Translations under genes and position numbers: made by a program | Shown here: piece by piece, positions 18,882-29,568 of the stretch | How the letters are laid out: each line of letters starts with the position of its first letter | Numbering within the stretch: position 1 is the stretch's first letter | Assembly: GCA_017992695.1 (NCBI GenBank) | Contig: JAGOOC010000001.1 | Coordinates: 1-64,000, forward strand | Length of the DNA stretch: 64,000 nt | DNA from: Bacteroides sp. | GTDB lineage: Bacteria; Bacteroidota; Bacteroidia; Bacteroidales; Bacteroidaceae | Direction of reading: 5' to 3' | Notes under the pieces: generated by a model | Databases searched by the model: none | What the model was told of the DNA's origin: nothing | The model's input: the letters and a program-made list of their open reading frames with translations, nothing else

Positions 18882-19631
18882 ATGGTAAAGAGAGTCTTTC
18901 TGTTCATCGTCCTGTTGGTTGTGATCTGCTACCTCGTTGTAGCAGTAACACTATTTAATCGTAAGCCTGCCGACCAGGTTTGCCACGATATGGAGTTAGT
19001 GATCAAAGACACAGCAAATGCGGGTTTCGTTACTAAAAAGGAAGTCACCGCTCTCTTGCAACAAAAAGAACTATACCCCGTAGGCGAAAAAGTAAAGCGC
19101 ATCCATACGAAAACACTCGAAAAGGAGCTGAACAAGCATCCGCTTATTGACCGCTCCGAGTGCTATAAGACACCCAGCGGAAAGCTTCGCATTGAGGTGC
19201 ACCAACGCGTCCCCATCTTGCGGGTAATGAATGACAAGGGAGAAAACTATTATATTGACAATAAAGGAACCATCATGCCTCAGGGGGCTAAATGTATTGC
19301 TCATCGAGTAATTGCAACCGGAACTGTAGAAAAGTCATTTGCAATGAGGGATTTATATAAGTTTGGTGTATTTTTGCAGAACAATAAATTCTGGGATGCC
19401 CAAATAGAACAGATTCATGTATTGCCCGGCGGGGATGTTGAACTGGTGCCTCGGGTAGGCAATCACATCATCTATTTAGGGAAACTCGAAAACATTGAAG
19501 AGAAGCTCCAACGTTTGAAAATGTTTTATGAAAAAGCATTGAATCGGGTGGGTTGGAACAAATATTCGCGTATCAGTCTCGAATTTGGCAACCAGATTAT
19601 TTGCACAAAATGGGAAGAAAAAACAGACTAG
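18882..19631 (+). CDS. ftsQ: FtsQ-like divisome protein
   Basis: 249 residues. A short cytoplasmic start, one transmembrane helix (VFLFIVLLVVICYLVVAVTLF), then a periplasmic region with a POTRA-like part (about 40-105) and a beta-rich domain. FtsQ recruits and regulates FtsB-FtsL and hence septal synthesis. Sequence conservation is low; the call rests on topology, length and position between murC and ftsA. Confidence 0.85.
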   Translation: MVKRVFLFIVLLVVICYLVVAVTLFNRKPADQVCHDMELVIKDTANAGFVTKKEVTALLQQKELYPVGEKVKRIHTKTLEKELNKHPLIDRSECYKTPSGKLRIEVHQRVPILRVMNDKGENYYIDNKGTIMPQGAKCIAHRVIATGTVEKSFAMRDLYKFGVFLQNNKFWDAQIEQIHVLPGGDVELVPRVGNHIIYLGKLENIEEKLQRLKMFYEKALNRVGWNKYSRISLEFGNQIICTKWEEKTD

Positions 19632-19731
19632 TATGCAGATGAAAAACGTGTAGAAACTAACATTATTAACCAATTAAAGCGCCAGTCAATGCTTATATCA
19701 ACACATTGGCATAGGAGTACATTATTAATAT

Positions 19732-21168
19732 ATGGCAACAACAGAATTTATCGCCGCTATTGAACTGGGTTCATCAAAGGTTACCGGTATAGCCGGCAGA
19801 AAGAACAGTGACGGAAGCATGCAGGTGTTGGCTTATGCCAAAGAAGACTCTTCTTCGTTTATTCGAAAAGGGGTTATCTATAATCTGGATAAGACAGCAC
19901 AAAGCCTGACGTCCATCATTAACAAACTGGAAGGCGAACTGAAGAACTCAGTCGCCAAGGTATATGTGGGCATCGGCGGGCAATCACTCCGCACTGTACG
20001 CAACGTAGTGAGCCGTAACTTGAGCGAAGAGGTGATCATCTCTCAAGAACTGGTCGATTCTATCGGCGACGAGAATCTAGAGATTCCGCTCATCGATATG
20101 GATGTGCTGGATGTTGCACCCCAAGAATACAAAATAGGAAACAACGCACAAGCCGATCCGGTGGGCGTGGCCGGAAGCCATATTGAGGGTCGCTTCTTAA
20201 ACATCGTGGCCCGCTCTTCGATCAAGAAAAACTTGGAACGCTGTTTCGCTCAAGCCAAAATAGAGATAGCCGATCTGCTCATTGCACCGCTAGTGACAGC
20301 TAACGCTGTGCTGACGGAAAGCGAGCGCCGCTCGGGTTGTGCTCTGGTTGACTTTGGGGCCGATACAACGACAATCTCCATTTATAAAAACAACATGCTT
20401 CGCTTCCTCACCGTATTGCCACTGGGTGGTAATAGCATTACACGTGACATTACTGCACTGCATATGGAAGAAGAAGAGGCCGAATGGTTGAAGGTAAAAT
20501 ATGGCAATGCGCTCTACGAAGAGGAGAATAGCGAGGAGGCAGCTACCTGCACCTTAGCAGACGATAGCCGAACCATTGAGCTGTTGCCACTGAACAACAT
20601 CATCGAAGCGCGTCTTGAGGAGATCATTGCCAACGTATGGAATCAGCTGCAACTCTCGGGATACGATGACAAGTTACTTTCGGGTGTAGTGATTACGGGT
20701 GGAGCATCGAACTTAAAGAATCTGGAGGAGCTCTTTCGTAAGCGCTGCAAAATAGATAAGATACGCACGGCCCGAACCATCCGAAACTCCATACACATGC
20801 CTGATGCATTGCAGAAAAAAGACGGGAGTCAAAACACCTTATTCGGTTTGCTATTTGAAGGAACAGAGAATTGCTGCCTAATCGAATCGTTACCAACGCC
20901 TCAGCCCACATATACACCCGAATTTGAAACGGCAAGCGTAGGTGGAATCTTTGACGGAGATGAAGAGTTGAAGAAGCAGGAAGAAGAGGCCAGAGCACTT
21001 AAAAAGAAAAAAGACGAAGAAGATAGACGCCGCAGAGAGGAGGAGAAAAAGAAGAAAGAGGAGGAGAAGCGTATCAAGCAGGAGGCTAAACGAAACAAGC
21101 CTAGCTGGATTAAAACAACCTTCGACAAACTTTCAAACGAAATATTCTCTGACGAGGATATGAAATAA
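19732..21168 (+). CDS. ftsA: Actin-like division protein FtsA
   Basis: 478 residues. Tethers FtsZ to the membrane and activates the divisome. Actin-fold motifs are visible: IELGSSKVTGIAG (phosphate 1), VDFGADTTTISIY (phosphate 2) and GVVITGGASNLKNL (adenosine). A long Lys/Glu-rich segment (about 405-455) precedes the C-terminal amphipathic-looking helix (SWIKTTFDKLSNEIF), the probable membrane-targeting sequence. The charged linker is longer than in enterobacterial FtsA. A 100-bp gap separates it from ftsQ, with no clear promoter seen. Confidence 0.95.
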   Translation: MATTEFIAAIELGSSKVTGIAGRKNSDGSMQVLAYAKEDSSSFIRKGVIYNLDKTAQSLTSIINKLEGELKNSVAKVYVGIGGQSLRTVRNVVSRNLSEEVIISQELVDSIGDENLEIPLIDMDVLDVAPQEYKIGNNAQADPVGVAGSHIEGRFLNIVARSSIKKNLERCFAQAKIEIADLLIAPLVTANAVLTESERRSGCALVDFGADTTTISIYKNNMLRFLTVLPLGGNSITRDITALHMEEEEAEWLKVKYGNALYEEENSEEAATCTLADDSRTIELLPLNNIIEARLEEIIANVWNQLQLSGYDDKLLSGVVITGGASNLKNLEELFRKRCKIDKIRTARTIRNSIHMPDALQKKDGSQNTLFGLLFEGTENCCLIESLPTPQPTYTPEFETASVGGIFDGDEELKKQEEEARALKKKKDEEDRRRREEEKKKKEEEKRIKQEAKRNKPSWIKTTFDKLSNEIFSDEDMK

Positions 21169-21201
21169 TTCATCATTCGTAATTCATAATTCAATCAAGA
21201 T

Positions 21202-22512
21202 ATGGACGAGATAGTACAATTCGATTTCCCGACGGATTCTCCGAAAATCATCAAAGTAATTGGTGTAGGTGGTGGTGGTGGTAACGCCGTAAACCACATG
21301 TACCGGGAAGGCATACATGACGTAACATTCGTTCTCTGCAATACAGATAACCAAGCACTGGCCGAATCGCCCGTACCCGTTAAGCTGCAACTGGGGCGTA
21401 GCATCACTCAGGGTCTAGGAGCCGGTAATCGTCCCGAGCGTGCGCGCGATGCAGCAGAAGAGAGCATTGAAGACATCACTGCGTTGCTTAACGACGGCAC
21501 CAAGATGGTTTTTATCACGGCCGGGATGGGTGGTGGAACAGGAACCGGAGCTGCTCCCGTTATTGCTCGTATAGCTAAAGAGATGGACATCCTCACAGTA
21601 GGTATCGTAACCATTCCCTTCATATTCGAAGGCGAAAAGAAAATCATTCAGGCGTTAGACGGCGTAGAGCGCATTGCACAACACGTTGATGCCCTATTGG
21701 TAATCAACAACGAGCGTCTGAGAGAAATCTATGCCGATCTTACCTTTATGAATGCATTTGGTAAGGCAGACGATACCCTCTCGATAGCCGCCAAGAGTAT
21801 TGCCGAAATCATCACCATGCGAGGTACGGTGAACCTAGACTTTGCCGATGTGAAAACCATCCTAAAAGATGGGGGGGTAGCCATCATGAGTACCGGCTTC
21901 GGCGAAGGCGAAACCCGAGTAACCAAAGCCATGGACGACGCTCTGCACTCTCCGCTGCTCAACAACAATGACATATTCAACGCCAAGAAAGTGATGCTCA
22001 ACGTATCGTTCTGCGAAAAATCAGAACTGATGATGGAAGAGATGAACGAGATTCATGAGTTCATGAGCAAATTCCGCGAAGGGGTTGAGGTGATTTGGGG
22101 TGTAGCCATGGACAACACCTTGGATTCGAAAGTGAAGATAACGGTACTTGCCACCGGATTTGGGGTGGAAGATGTTCCCGGCATGGATAGTGTACTTGAG
22201 AAGCGTAGCCAAGAAGAAGAAGAGCGCCAGCTACTACTCGAAGAAGAGAAGGAGCGCAACAAAGACCGTATACGCAAAGCGTATGGCGAAAGTGCTAGCA
22301 GCATAGGCAGCAAGACCATTCACAAACGCCGCCACATCTACCTCTTTAACCCCGAAGACCTAGACCATGACGATATCATCGCCATGGTAGAGAATTCTCC
22401 TACTTTCTTGCGCGATAAAGCCACGCTTACCCGTATTAGAGCCAAAGCAGTGCTCGAAGAGGAGATCGCAGCAGAAGAACCGATAGACAATAGCGGTATC
22501 ATTACTTTTTAA
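21202..22512 (+). CDS. ftsZ: Tubulin-like division protein FtsZ
   Basis: 436 residues. GTPase that forms the Z ring. It has GVGGGGGNAVNHM, the tubulin signature GGGTGTGAAP and the T7-loop region NLDFADVKTIL. The globular part ends near residue 320, followed by a charged Glu/Arg-rich linker (EKRSQEEEERQLLLEEEKER) and a C-terminal tail. It is the last division gene of the cluster; the yqeY-like gene follows after 25 bp. Confidence 0.97.
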   Translation: MDEIVQFDFPTDSPKIIKVIGVGGGGGNAVNHMYREGIHDVTFVLCNTDNQALAESPVPVKLQLGRSITQGLGAGNRPERARDAAEESIEDITALLNDGTKMVFITAGMGGGTGTGAAPVIARIAKEMDILTVGIVTIPFIFEGEKKIIQALDGVERIAQHVDALLVINNERLREIYADLTFMNAFGKADDTLSIAAKSIAEIITMRGTVNLDFADVKTILKDGGVAIMSTGFGEGETRVTKAMDDALHSPLLNNNDIFNAKKVMLNVSFCEKSELMMEEMNEIHEFMSKFREGVEVIWGVAMDNTLDSKVKITVLATGFGVEDVPGMDSVLEKRSQEEEERQLLLEEEKERNKDRIRKAYGESASSIGSKTIHKRRHIYLFNPEDLDHDDIIAMVENSPTFLRDKATLTRIRAKAVLEEEIAAEEPIDNSGIITF

Positions 22513-22537
22513 ACAGCCATTTATAAAAAATAATCGT

Positions 22538-22987
22538 ATGGATTTATTTGAAAAAGTCAGCGAAGACATTAAAAACGCAATGAGAGCGAAAGACAAAGTG
22601 GCTCTCGAGACACTAAGAAACATCAAGAAATTCTTCATCGAAGCTAAAACAGCTCCGGGAGCCAACGATACGCTGACTGACGAAGCAGCACTAAAGATCA
22701 TTCAGAAACTGGTTAAGCAAGGAAAAGATGCTGCCGAAATCTACACTGGTCAGCAACGTCAGGATTTGGCCGAAGACGAACTGGCGCAGGTCAAGATCAT
22801 GGAAGCCTATCTTCCCAAGCAGATGAGTGCAGAAGAGTTGGAAGCAGCCATTAAAGCGATTATTGCCGAAACAGGTGCGACAAGTGGCAAAGAGATGGGT
22901 AAGGTGATGGGCGTTGCTTCAAAACAACTGGCCGGACTGGCTGAAGGACGTGCTATCTCGGCCAAGGTAAAAGAGTTATTGGGATAA
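22538..22987 (+). CDS. GatB/YqeY-domain protein
   Basis: 149 residues matching the YqeY family: helical, with DLFEKVSEDIKNAMRAKDK at the start and TGATSGKEMGKVMG in the C-terminal part. The domain is related to the tail of the tRNA amidotransferase subunit GatB, but the free-standing protein has no settled function. It commonly follows ftsZ in Bacteroidetes. A strong terminator follows it, so it closes the cluster. Confidence 0.9.
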   Translation: MDLFEKVSEDIKNAMRAKDKVALETLRNIKKFFIEAKTAPGANDTLTDEAALKIIQKLVKQGKDAAEIYTGQQRQDLAEDELAQVKIMEAYLPKQMSAEELEAAIKAIIAETGATSGKEMGKVMGVASKQLAGLAEGRAISAKVKELLG

Positions 22988-23015
22988 AGCAAGGTCACTG
23001 CTTTGTCCCAATACA

Positions 23016-23075
23016 AACAACGCTGCATCTTTTCGAAAACTCACCGAATTTTCTGAAAAGATGCAGTGTTGTTTT
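23016..23075 (+). terminator. Intrinsic terminator after the dcw/yqeY cluster
   Basis: A 19-bp stem (23016-23034 with 23055-23073, one G-U pair) encloses a 20-nt loop and is followed by a short T-run. It ends the long transcript beginning at rsmH. Confidence 0.85.
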
Positions 23076-23117
23076 ATGAATTGTATTTATCTATATAACC
23101 TTTTAAAATAATCTAAA

Positions 23118-23540
23118 ATGAAAAAAGCAACGATTTTATTAGCCTTCGTTTTATTGACTGCTTTCACCTTATTTGCTCAATCAGACAACACCAAAGAGAA
23201 TGCCTTACAAGGGATCTGGCAAATTGCGGTAAAATCAGGCACAGGTATTTCAGGTGGCTCGATCATGAAAATCATCACACCCGAGAAGACCTTTACCAAC
23301 CTACAAGTAAGCATGGGTGAAAACCGGAAATCTTCCATCTTGGTTTCGGGCAACTACGAAATACTGTCCGACAGTGTTTATGTTGAAAGCATGCAGTTCT
23401 CTGCAACGCCTCCTTTTAAAAAAGCATCTAAAAACGAAATCAAATTCAAATTGTTGAGCGATAACCTTCTTCAGCTTCGCTTTAAAGTACCTGGACAGGA
23501 TCGGCTGTTTGAGGAGTATTGGATTAGAATTACGCAGTGA
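23118..23540 (+). CDS. Small exported protein, DUF4488-like
   Basis: 140 residues. A clear signal peptide (KKATILLAFVLLTAFTLFAQ, cleavage likely after residue 20) precedes a beta-rich domain containing LQGIWQIAV and ending in LFEEYWIRI, which resembles the DUF4488 family of Bacteroidales (lipocalin-like, function unknown). No lipobox Cys, so it should be soluble in the periplasm or attached to the outer side. It has no operon partners: a terminator lies upstream and recO converges from the other side. Confidence 0.7.
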   Translation: MKKATILLAFVLLTAFTLFAQSDNTKENALQGIWQIAVKSGTGISGGSIMKIITPEKTFTNLQVSMGENRKSSILVSGNYEILSDSVYVESMQFSATPPFKKASKNEIKFKLLSDNLLQLRFKVPGQDRLFEEYWIRITQ

Positions 23541-23592
23541 CTCTGAAAAAAGAATTAGACAGAAAGAAGGGGGGAAATCCTCTTCTTTTATT

Positions 23593-24321
23593 TTAATCGA
23601 AAAGCTCTTGCAGCACCGCAAGCGATTTGAGTATCGGAAAATCGGGCAGATGCAGCCGATAGTACTCATTCAAAATGACCAGACAACGCGCTCGCTCGAC
23701 CCGATTCATGGCAAAAAGATGCATCGTGTCATAATTCATTCGCATGAGCGCGATCAATCGTTCTGCCTCATCAGGCTCGATAAAGGAGGAGTGTAATTGC
23801 GGGCGAACGGAGACAAAGCCTGCATTGAGCATATCAAAATAGTCGGCCTCATGGTAATCGTCCAGATTGGGATACAAGCCTAGGAAGCGCGAAAAACGCA
23901 TCAGAAAAACCAGATGAAAGTTGGCAAACCCCTCCTGAGACTCATCCAACCACGAAATTGAATGCAATAGGTAAGCAAACAGTGGACGATTCTCGGCCTC
24001 TTCGCGAATAGCTCGGTAAAGAAACTCTGCTAAGAACAGTGCGATGGCCGATTTATAGGGATCATAAGGCACCGAAGAGAAAGGGTAGTAAGATTTTGCA
24101 TCCTTTATCTTATAGAGTGTGGTATTAGCCCTGAAATCGGCTTCAAATTCGATAATAGAGAGTGGCTGGAACAATACAGACTTTACTGCTGCTTTGCGCG
24201 AACGTGGAACTGACACCAAAAAGGAAGCACGACCGAATAGCTCGGTATACATTTCTATGATATTAGACGTATCATTGTATTTTAGGGTATGAAGAACGAT
24301 CCCAATTGTTTTTTGCAACAT
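23593..24321 (-). CDS. recO: DNA repair protein RecO
   Basis: 242 residues. RecO loads RecA on gaps with RecF and RecR. The N-terminal OB-fold ([24 protein letters not shown]) and helical C-terminal part with [12 protein letters not shown] fit the family at full length. The zinc cysteines seen in some RecO proteins are absent. Convergent with the preceding small exported gene; its promoter is described separately. Confidence 0.9.
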   Translation of the reverse strand: MLQKTIGIVLHTLKYNDTSNIIEMYTELFGRASFLVSVPRSRKAAVKSVLFQPLSIIEFEADFRANTTLYKIKDAKSYYPFSSVPYDPYKSAIALFLAEFLYRAIREEAENRPLFAYLLHSISWLDESQEGFANFHLVFLMRFSRFLGLYPNLDDYHEADYFDMLNAGFVSVRPQLHSSFIEPDEAERLIALMRMNYDTMHLFAMNRVERARCLVILNEYYRLHLPDFPILKSLAVLQELFD

Positions 24322-24346
24322 ACTTATATCCGTTTCAATTTAGGAA

Positions 24347-24354
24347 CAAAGCTA
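24347..24354 (-). promoter_or_regulatory. -7 element for recO
   Basis: Minus-strand TAGCTTTG matches TAnnTTTG, 26 bp before the recO ATG. No clear TTTG at the -33 position. Confidence 0.45.
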
Positions 24355-24493
24355 CAAAAAAAGCCGAAAGCAACACTATATCGCACTTCTTTAAAAAAAA
24401 GTTTGGCTAAAATTAAAAAAAGTTCCCCTATTTATGGCTCTGATAATCAATAGAAAAAGAACTAAACCGTCGCATGCCACCAAACTTTTCGAA

Positions 24494-24518
24494 AATATTT
24501 TGCTATAATATTTTGCTA
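24494..24518. repeat. 12-bp direct repeat at the tRNA-Glu promoter
   Basis: AATATTTTGCTA occurs at 24494-24505 and again at 24507-24518. The second copy contains the -33 TTTG of the promoter. It could be a duplicated upstream element; role unknown. Confidence 0.7.
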
Positions 24519-24542
24519 ATTCAAAAAAAGTCCCTACTTTTG
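24512..24542 (+). promoter_or_regulatory. Consensus promoter for tRNA-Glu and rpsT
   Basis: TTTG at 24512-24515 and TACTTTTG at 24535-24542 are separated by 19 bp, a textbook Bacteroides promoter. Transcription would start about 24550, 50-55 bp before the tRNA, and may continue into rpsT. Confidence 0.8.
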
Positions 24543-24603
24543 CATCCGCAATCGAGAAACAAACGCTCGAAAACAAAGAAGCAGAAATGCTTCACCAAAT
24601 GAT

Positions 24604-24675
24604 GGCCCATTCGTCTATCGGTTAGGACGTAAGATTTTCATTCTTGAAAGAGGGGTTCGACTCCCCTATGGGCTA
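24604..24675 (+). tRNA. tRNA-Glu (TTC anticodon)
   Basis: A complete cloverleaf: acceptor stem GGCCCAT with ATGGGCT (first pair G-U), D-loop with GGTTAGG, an anticodon loop with TTC at 24637-24639, and a T-arm GAGGGGTTCGACTCCCC region. The CCA end is not encoded. It is followed after 39 bp by rpsT. Confidence 0.95.
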
Positions 24676-24714
24676 CAAGTAAAAAAAATAACGAATTAAA
24701 ACAGATTAGTCGAG

Positions 24715-24969
24715 ATGGCAAATCATAAATCATCACTCAAGAGAATCAGACAAGAAGAGACGAGAAGAATTCATAACAGATATTATGGCAAGACCATGAG
24801 AAACGCTGTTAGAAAGCTCCGCTCAACAACTGACAAAGCAGAAGCAATTGCTATGTATCCAAGTATCAGCAAGATGGTTGATAAGTTAGCTAAGGTGAAT
24901 ATTATTCACAAGAACAAAGCTAGCAACTTGAAATCTAAGCTAGCTATCTACATCAACAAACTGGCCTAA
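24715..24969 (+). CDS. rpsT: 30S ribosomal protein S20
   Basis: 84 residues, Lys/Arg-rich, matching S20 throughout ([13 protein letters not shown] at the start, [13 protein letters not shown] near the end). Binds 16S rRNA in the small subunit. Probably co-transcribed with the tRNA-Glu just upstream and closed by its own terminator. Confidence 0.97.
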   Translation: MANHKSSLKRIRQEETRRIHNRYYGKTMRNAVRKLRSTTDKAEAIAMYPSISKMVDKLAKVNIIHKNKASNLKSKLAIYINKLA

Positions 24970-24977
24970 CAAAATAG

Positions 24978-27110
<2,133 letters not shown>

Positions 27111-27137
27111 CTAGTAGGTAACAGCGTATACTGCAAT

Positions 27138-27186
27138 ATAACAAAAAGCGTCGGTCAACTTCATGTTAACCGACGCTTTTTGTTAT
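27138..27186. terminator. Strong bidirectional terminator between gyrB and the DUF3109 gene
   Basis: A perfect 18-bp inverted repeat (27138-27155 and 27169-27186) with a 13-nt loop. A-rich on the left, T-rich on the right, so it can stop transcription from both directions. Confidence 0.85.
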
Positions 27187-27228
27187 ACGCAAATAAATTA
27201 CTTGAACTTGTTCAAGTCGATAATGTCA

Positions 27229-27810
27229 TTAGAGCAAGTTCTGTTGCTTCAACTCATCGGCTGTCTCCTCGAGCTCACGATACCACGCCTCACCAAACTT
27301 ACGTATGAGGGGCTCTTTGAGAAACTGATATACAGCAACATCTTCTTTCCTTCCTAGTAGTACTGCAGCTTGACACACACTCCAGCGGTGGTAGTTAACT
27401 GCTTTATAGGGGCCGCAACCATCAACACGAATGGGATAAAGATGACAAGATATGGGTTTATAGAAATCGGTTTTACCTTCGCGATAAGCTTTTTCTATGG
27501 CACAATAGCAATAACCTCGCTCGTCATAACAAGTAAAAACACAGTCTTTTCCATCGACGATAGAAGTGACCATCTCTCCATCCCGATCGGGATACACTAC
27601 GCCTTGTTTCTCGATCACAGCTTGTGCTTCGGGCGAAAGTGCATCCCATACAATGGGAAGCACCTCTTCTAATTTCTCAATCTCACTAAGCTCGACCGGT
27701 GCTCCGGCATCACCTTCAATGCAACATGCGCCTTTACAAGCATCCAAGTCACAAAGAAACTTCTCCCGAAAAACGTCGAGGCTTATGATAACATCATCTA
27801 TTTGAATCAT
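27229..27810 (-). CDS. DUF3109 family Cys-rich protein
   Basis: 193 residues. Contains a [19 protein letters not shown] segment near the start and further Cys residues (CVFTC, GYCYC, SCHLYP, VCQA), the pattern of the DUF3109 family. The cysteines suggest metal or Fe-S binding, but no activity is established. Its start lies 17 bp inside the end of gpmI, so the two are translated from one mRNA. Confidence 0.85.
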   Translation of the reverse strand: MIQIDDVIISLDVFREKFLCDLDACKGACCIEGDAGAPVELSEIEKLEEVLPIVWDALSPEAQAVIEKQGVVYPDRDGEMVTSIVDGKDCVFTCYDERGYCYCAIEKAYREGKTDFYKPISCHLYPIRVDGCGPYKAVNYHRWSVCQAAVLLGRKEDVAVYQFLKEPLIRKFGEAWYRELEETADELKQQNLL

Positions 27811-29320
27811 CGATCAATACTTTTCCTGTCATTTCTTTGGGAGCTTCCATATTCATGATGTATAACATGGTAGGAGCTACATCGGCCAGAATACCATTCG
27901 CGATTTTAACATTCTTCTTTTCAGTGACATAGACACAAGGAACCGGGTTCAACGAGTGAGCTGTATTCACCGAGCCATCTTCATTGACTGCATTGTCGGC
28001 GTTACCGTGATCGGCAATAATAATCACTTCGTAACCAATTGCTTTGGCCGCTTCGACAGTCTCTTTCACGCAAGCATCAACGGCTACAATAGCCTTTTGA
28101 ATAGCATCGTAATCGCCAGTATGACCTACCATGTCACAGTTGGCATAGTTCACCACGATGAAGTCAAATTTATCTTGTTTGATGGCATCGACTAGCTTGT
28201 CTTTTACCTCGTAGGCACTCATTTCGGGCTGCAGATCATAAGTAGCCACCTTGGGCGATGCTACCAGAATGCGCTCTTCGCCGTCGAACGGTGTTTCGCG
28301 TCCGCCATTGAAGAAGAAAGTGACGTGTGCATATTTCTCTGTCTCGGCCATGTGCAATTGAGTTTTCTTTTGAACCGAAAGGTATTCGCCCAAAGTGTTT
28401 TGCACATTGTCTTTATCGAAGAAAACGCGTACACCCTTGAATGATGCATCATAAGGAGTCATGCAGTAAAACTGCAAGCCCGGAACGATATGCATACCTG
28501 CTTCGGGCATATCTTGCTGAGTAAGCACAGTCGTGAGTTCTTTGGCACGGTCATTGCGATAATTGAAGAAAATAACGACATCGCCTTCCTTGATAGTCCC
28601 ATCTACGCTTGCATTAACAATAGGCTTGATGAACTCGTCTGTTACACCGTTGTCATAAGATGCTTGCACGGCTTCGGCCATGTTGTCGGCTTTCACGCCT
28701 ACACCGTTTACCAATAGATCATACGCCTCTTTTACGCGTTCCCAACGCTTGTCGCGATCCATTGCATAGTAGCGTCCGATGATGGAAGCAATCTTCACAC
28801 CCGTCTTCTTGCACTCGGCATCTAATTGCTCAATGAAGCCTTTACCGCTCTTGGGGTCGGTATCACGGCCGTCCATGAAACAGTGTACAAAGGCGTTGGC
28901 AATGCCATACTCTTTGGCAATATCGCAAAGTTTGTACAGATGATCGAGCGAGCTATGTACACCTCCATCTGAGGTTAGCCCCATGAAGTGAATGTTTTTT
29001 CCGTTTTCTTTAGCATAAGAATAGGCAGCAATCACTTCCGGATTTTGCATAATCGTATTCTCACGACACGCTTTGTTGATTTTCACCAAATCTTGATAAA
29101 CCACGCGTCCGGCACCAATATTGAGGTGACCCACTTCCGAGTTACCCATTTGCCCGTTGGGAAGGCCAACATCTTCACCGCTTGCACGAAGCTGAGAATG
29201 AGGATATGTGCTTACCAAATAATCCCAATAAGGGGTGGGAGTATTAAAGATTACGTCTGCTTTACCTTGATCACCGATTCCCCATCCATCGAGGATCATC
29301 AAAAGGGCTTTCTTGCTCAT
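27794..29320 (-). CDS. gpmI: 2,3-bisphosphoglycerate-independent phosphoglycerate mutase
   Basis: 508 residues, full length. Interconverts 3- and 2-phosphoglycerate in glycolysis and gluconeogenesis with two Mn2+ ions. It has the N-terminal metal Asp ([10 protein letters not shown]), the phosphoserine region [15 protein letters not shown], the central RDTDP segment and the C-terminal metal motifs [16 protein letters not shown] and TAHSLNPVP. Overlaps the DUF3109 gene by 17 bp. Confidence 0.96.
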   Translation of the reverse strand: MSKKALLMILDGWGIGDQGKADVIFNTPTPYWDYLVSTYPHSQLRASGEDVGLPNGQMGNSEVGHLNIGAGRVVYQDLVKINKACRENTIMQNPEVIAAYSYAKENGKNIHFMGLTSDGGVHSSLDHLYKLCDIAKEYGIANAFVHCFMDGRDTDPKSGKGFIEQLDAECKKTGVKIASIIGRYYAMDRDKRWERVKEAYDLLVNGVGVKADNMAEAVQASYDNGVTDEFIKPIVNASVDGTIKEGDVVIFFNYRNDRAKELTTVLTQQDMPEAGMHIVPGLQFYCMTPYDASFKGVRVFFDKDNVQNTLGEYLSVQKKTQLHMAETEKYAHVTFFFNGGRETPFDGEERILVASPKVATYDLQPEMSAYEVKDKLVDAIKQDKFDFIVVNYANCDMVGHTGDYDAIQKAIVAVDACVKETVEAAKAIGYEVIIIADHGNADNAVNEDGSVNTAHSLNPVPCVYVTEKKNVKIANGILADVAPTMLYIMNMEAPKEMTGKVLIDDSNR

Positions 29321-29376
29321 ATTCTAAATTTTAATTTAAATTATTACTTCTTTTGTACTTTCATTTTTCCGGATGC

Positions 29377-29384
29377 AAAGATAC
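29377..29384 (-). promoter_or_regulatory. -7 element for gpmI
   Basis: Minus-strand TATCTTTG, an exact TAnnTTTG match 57 bp before the gpmI ATG. No good -33 at the usual spacing. It diverges from the corA leader promoter. Confidence 0.6.
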
Positions 29385-29425
29385 AAAAAACAGTCGTCAA
29401 CACGCGCTGTTACAAATGATTTATA

Positions 29426-29433
29426 TATCTTTG
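29426..29433 (+). promoter_or_regulatory. -7 element for the corA leader transcript
   Basis: TATCTTTG matches TAnnTTTG. Transcription would start near 29440, giving a leader of about 130 nt before corA that contains the short ORF and hairpin. Confidence 0.65.
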
Positions 29434-29461
29434 TCGCGCTTTAAAAATAAAAAACAACTAT

Positions 29462-29503
29462 ATGGACGATCCTAACCCGCGAACATACAGCAGTATTAAC
29501 TAA
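29462..29503 (+). CDS. Putative 13-residue leader peptide of corA
   Basis: A short ORF (MDDPNPRTYSSIN) starts about 22 nt after the likely transcription start. The early residues D-D-P-N-P are acidic and proline-rich. In the enterobacterial mgtA leader, MgtL has a similar acidic/proline start that destabilises the ribosome when Mg2+ is low. The stop codon lies two bases before a 9-bp hairpin, which precedes a strong ribosome binding site for corA. The ORF has no Shine-Dalgarno of its own. That it is translated and senses Mg2+ is inferred from this arrangement and from the downstream gene being a Mg2+ transporter. Confidence 0.55.
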   Translation: MDDPNPRTYSSIN

Positions 29504-29505
29504 AG

Positions 29506-29539
29506 CGAACAGAGACGCAGCATCAAAGCCCTCTGTTCG
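29506..29539 (+). promoter_or_regulatory. Leader hairpin between the short ORF and corA
   Basis: CGAACAGAG (29506-29514) pairs perfectly with CTCTGTTCG (29531-29539), with a 16-nt loop. It is not followed by a T-run, so it is not a terminator. A ribosome at the leader stop codon would cover the 5' arm. The bases CCTCT at 29530-29534 could alternatively pair with GGAGG of the corA ribosome binding site (29556-29560, one G-U). Two exclusive folds are therefore possible. Confidence 0.6.
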
Positions 29540-29552
29540 GATTAAACAAACG

Positions 29553-29560
29553 AAAGGAGG
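29553..29560 (+). promoter_or_regulatory. Strong Shine-Dalgarno site of corA
   Basis: AAAGGAGG ends 8 bases before the corA ATG. This near-perfect Shine-Dalgarno is unusual in Bacteroidetes, where most genes, including those around it, lack one. It suggests that access to this site is a control point. Confidence 0.8.
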
Positions 29561-29568
29561 CAATTAAG

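Noticed and set aside
29506..29539. corA leader hairpin as intrinsic terminator
   Set aside because: No T-tract follows, so translational control is more likely than termination.
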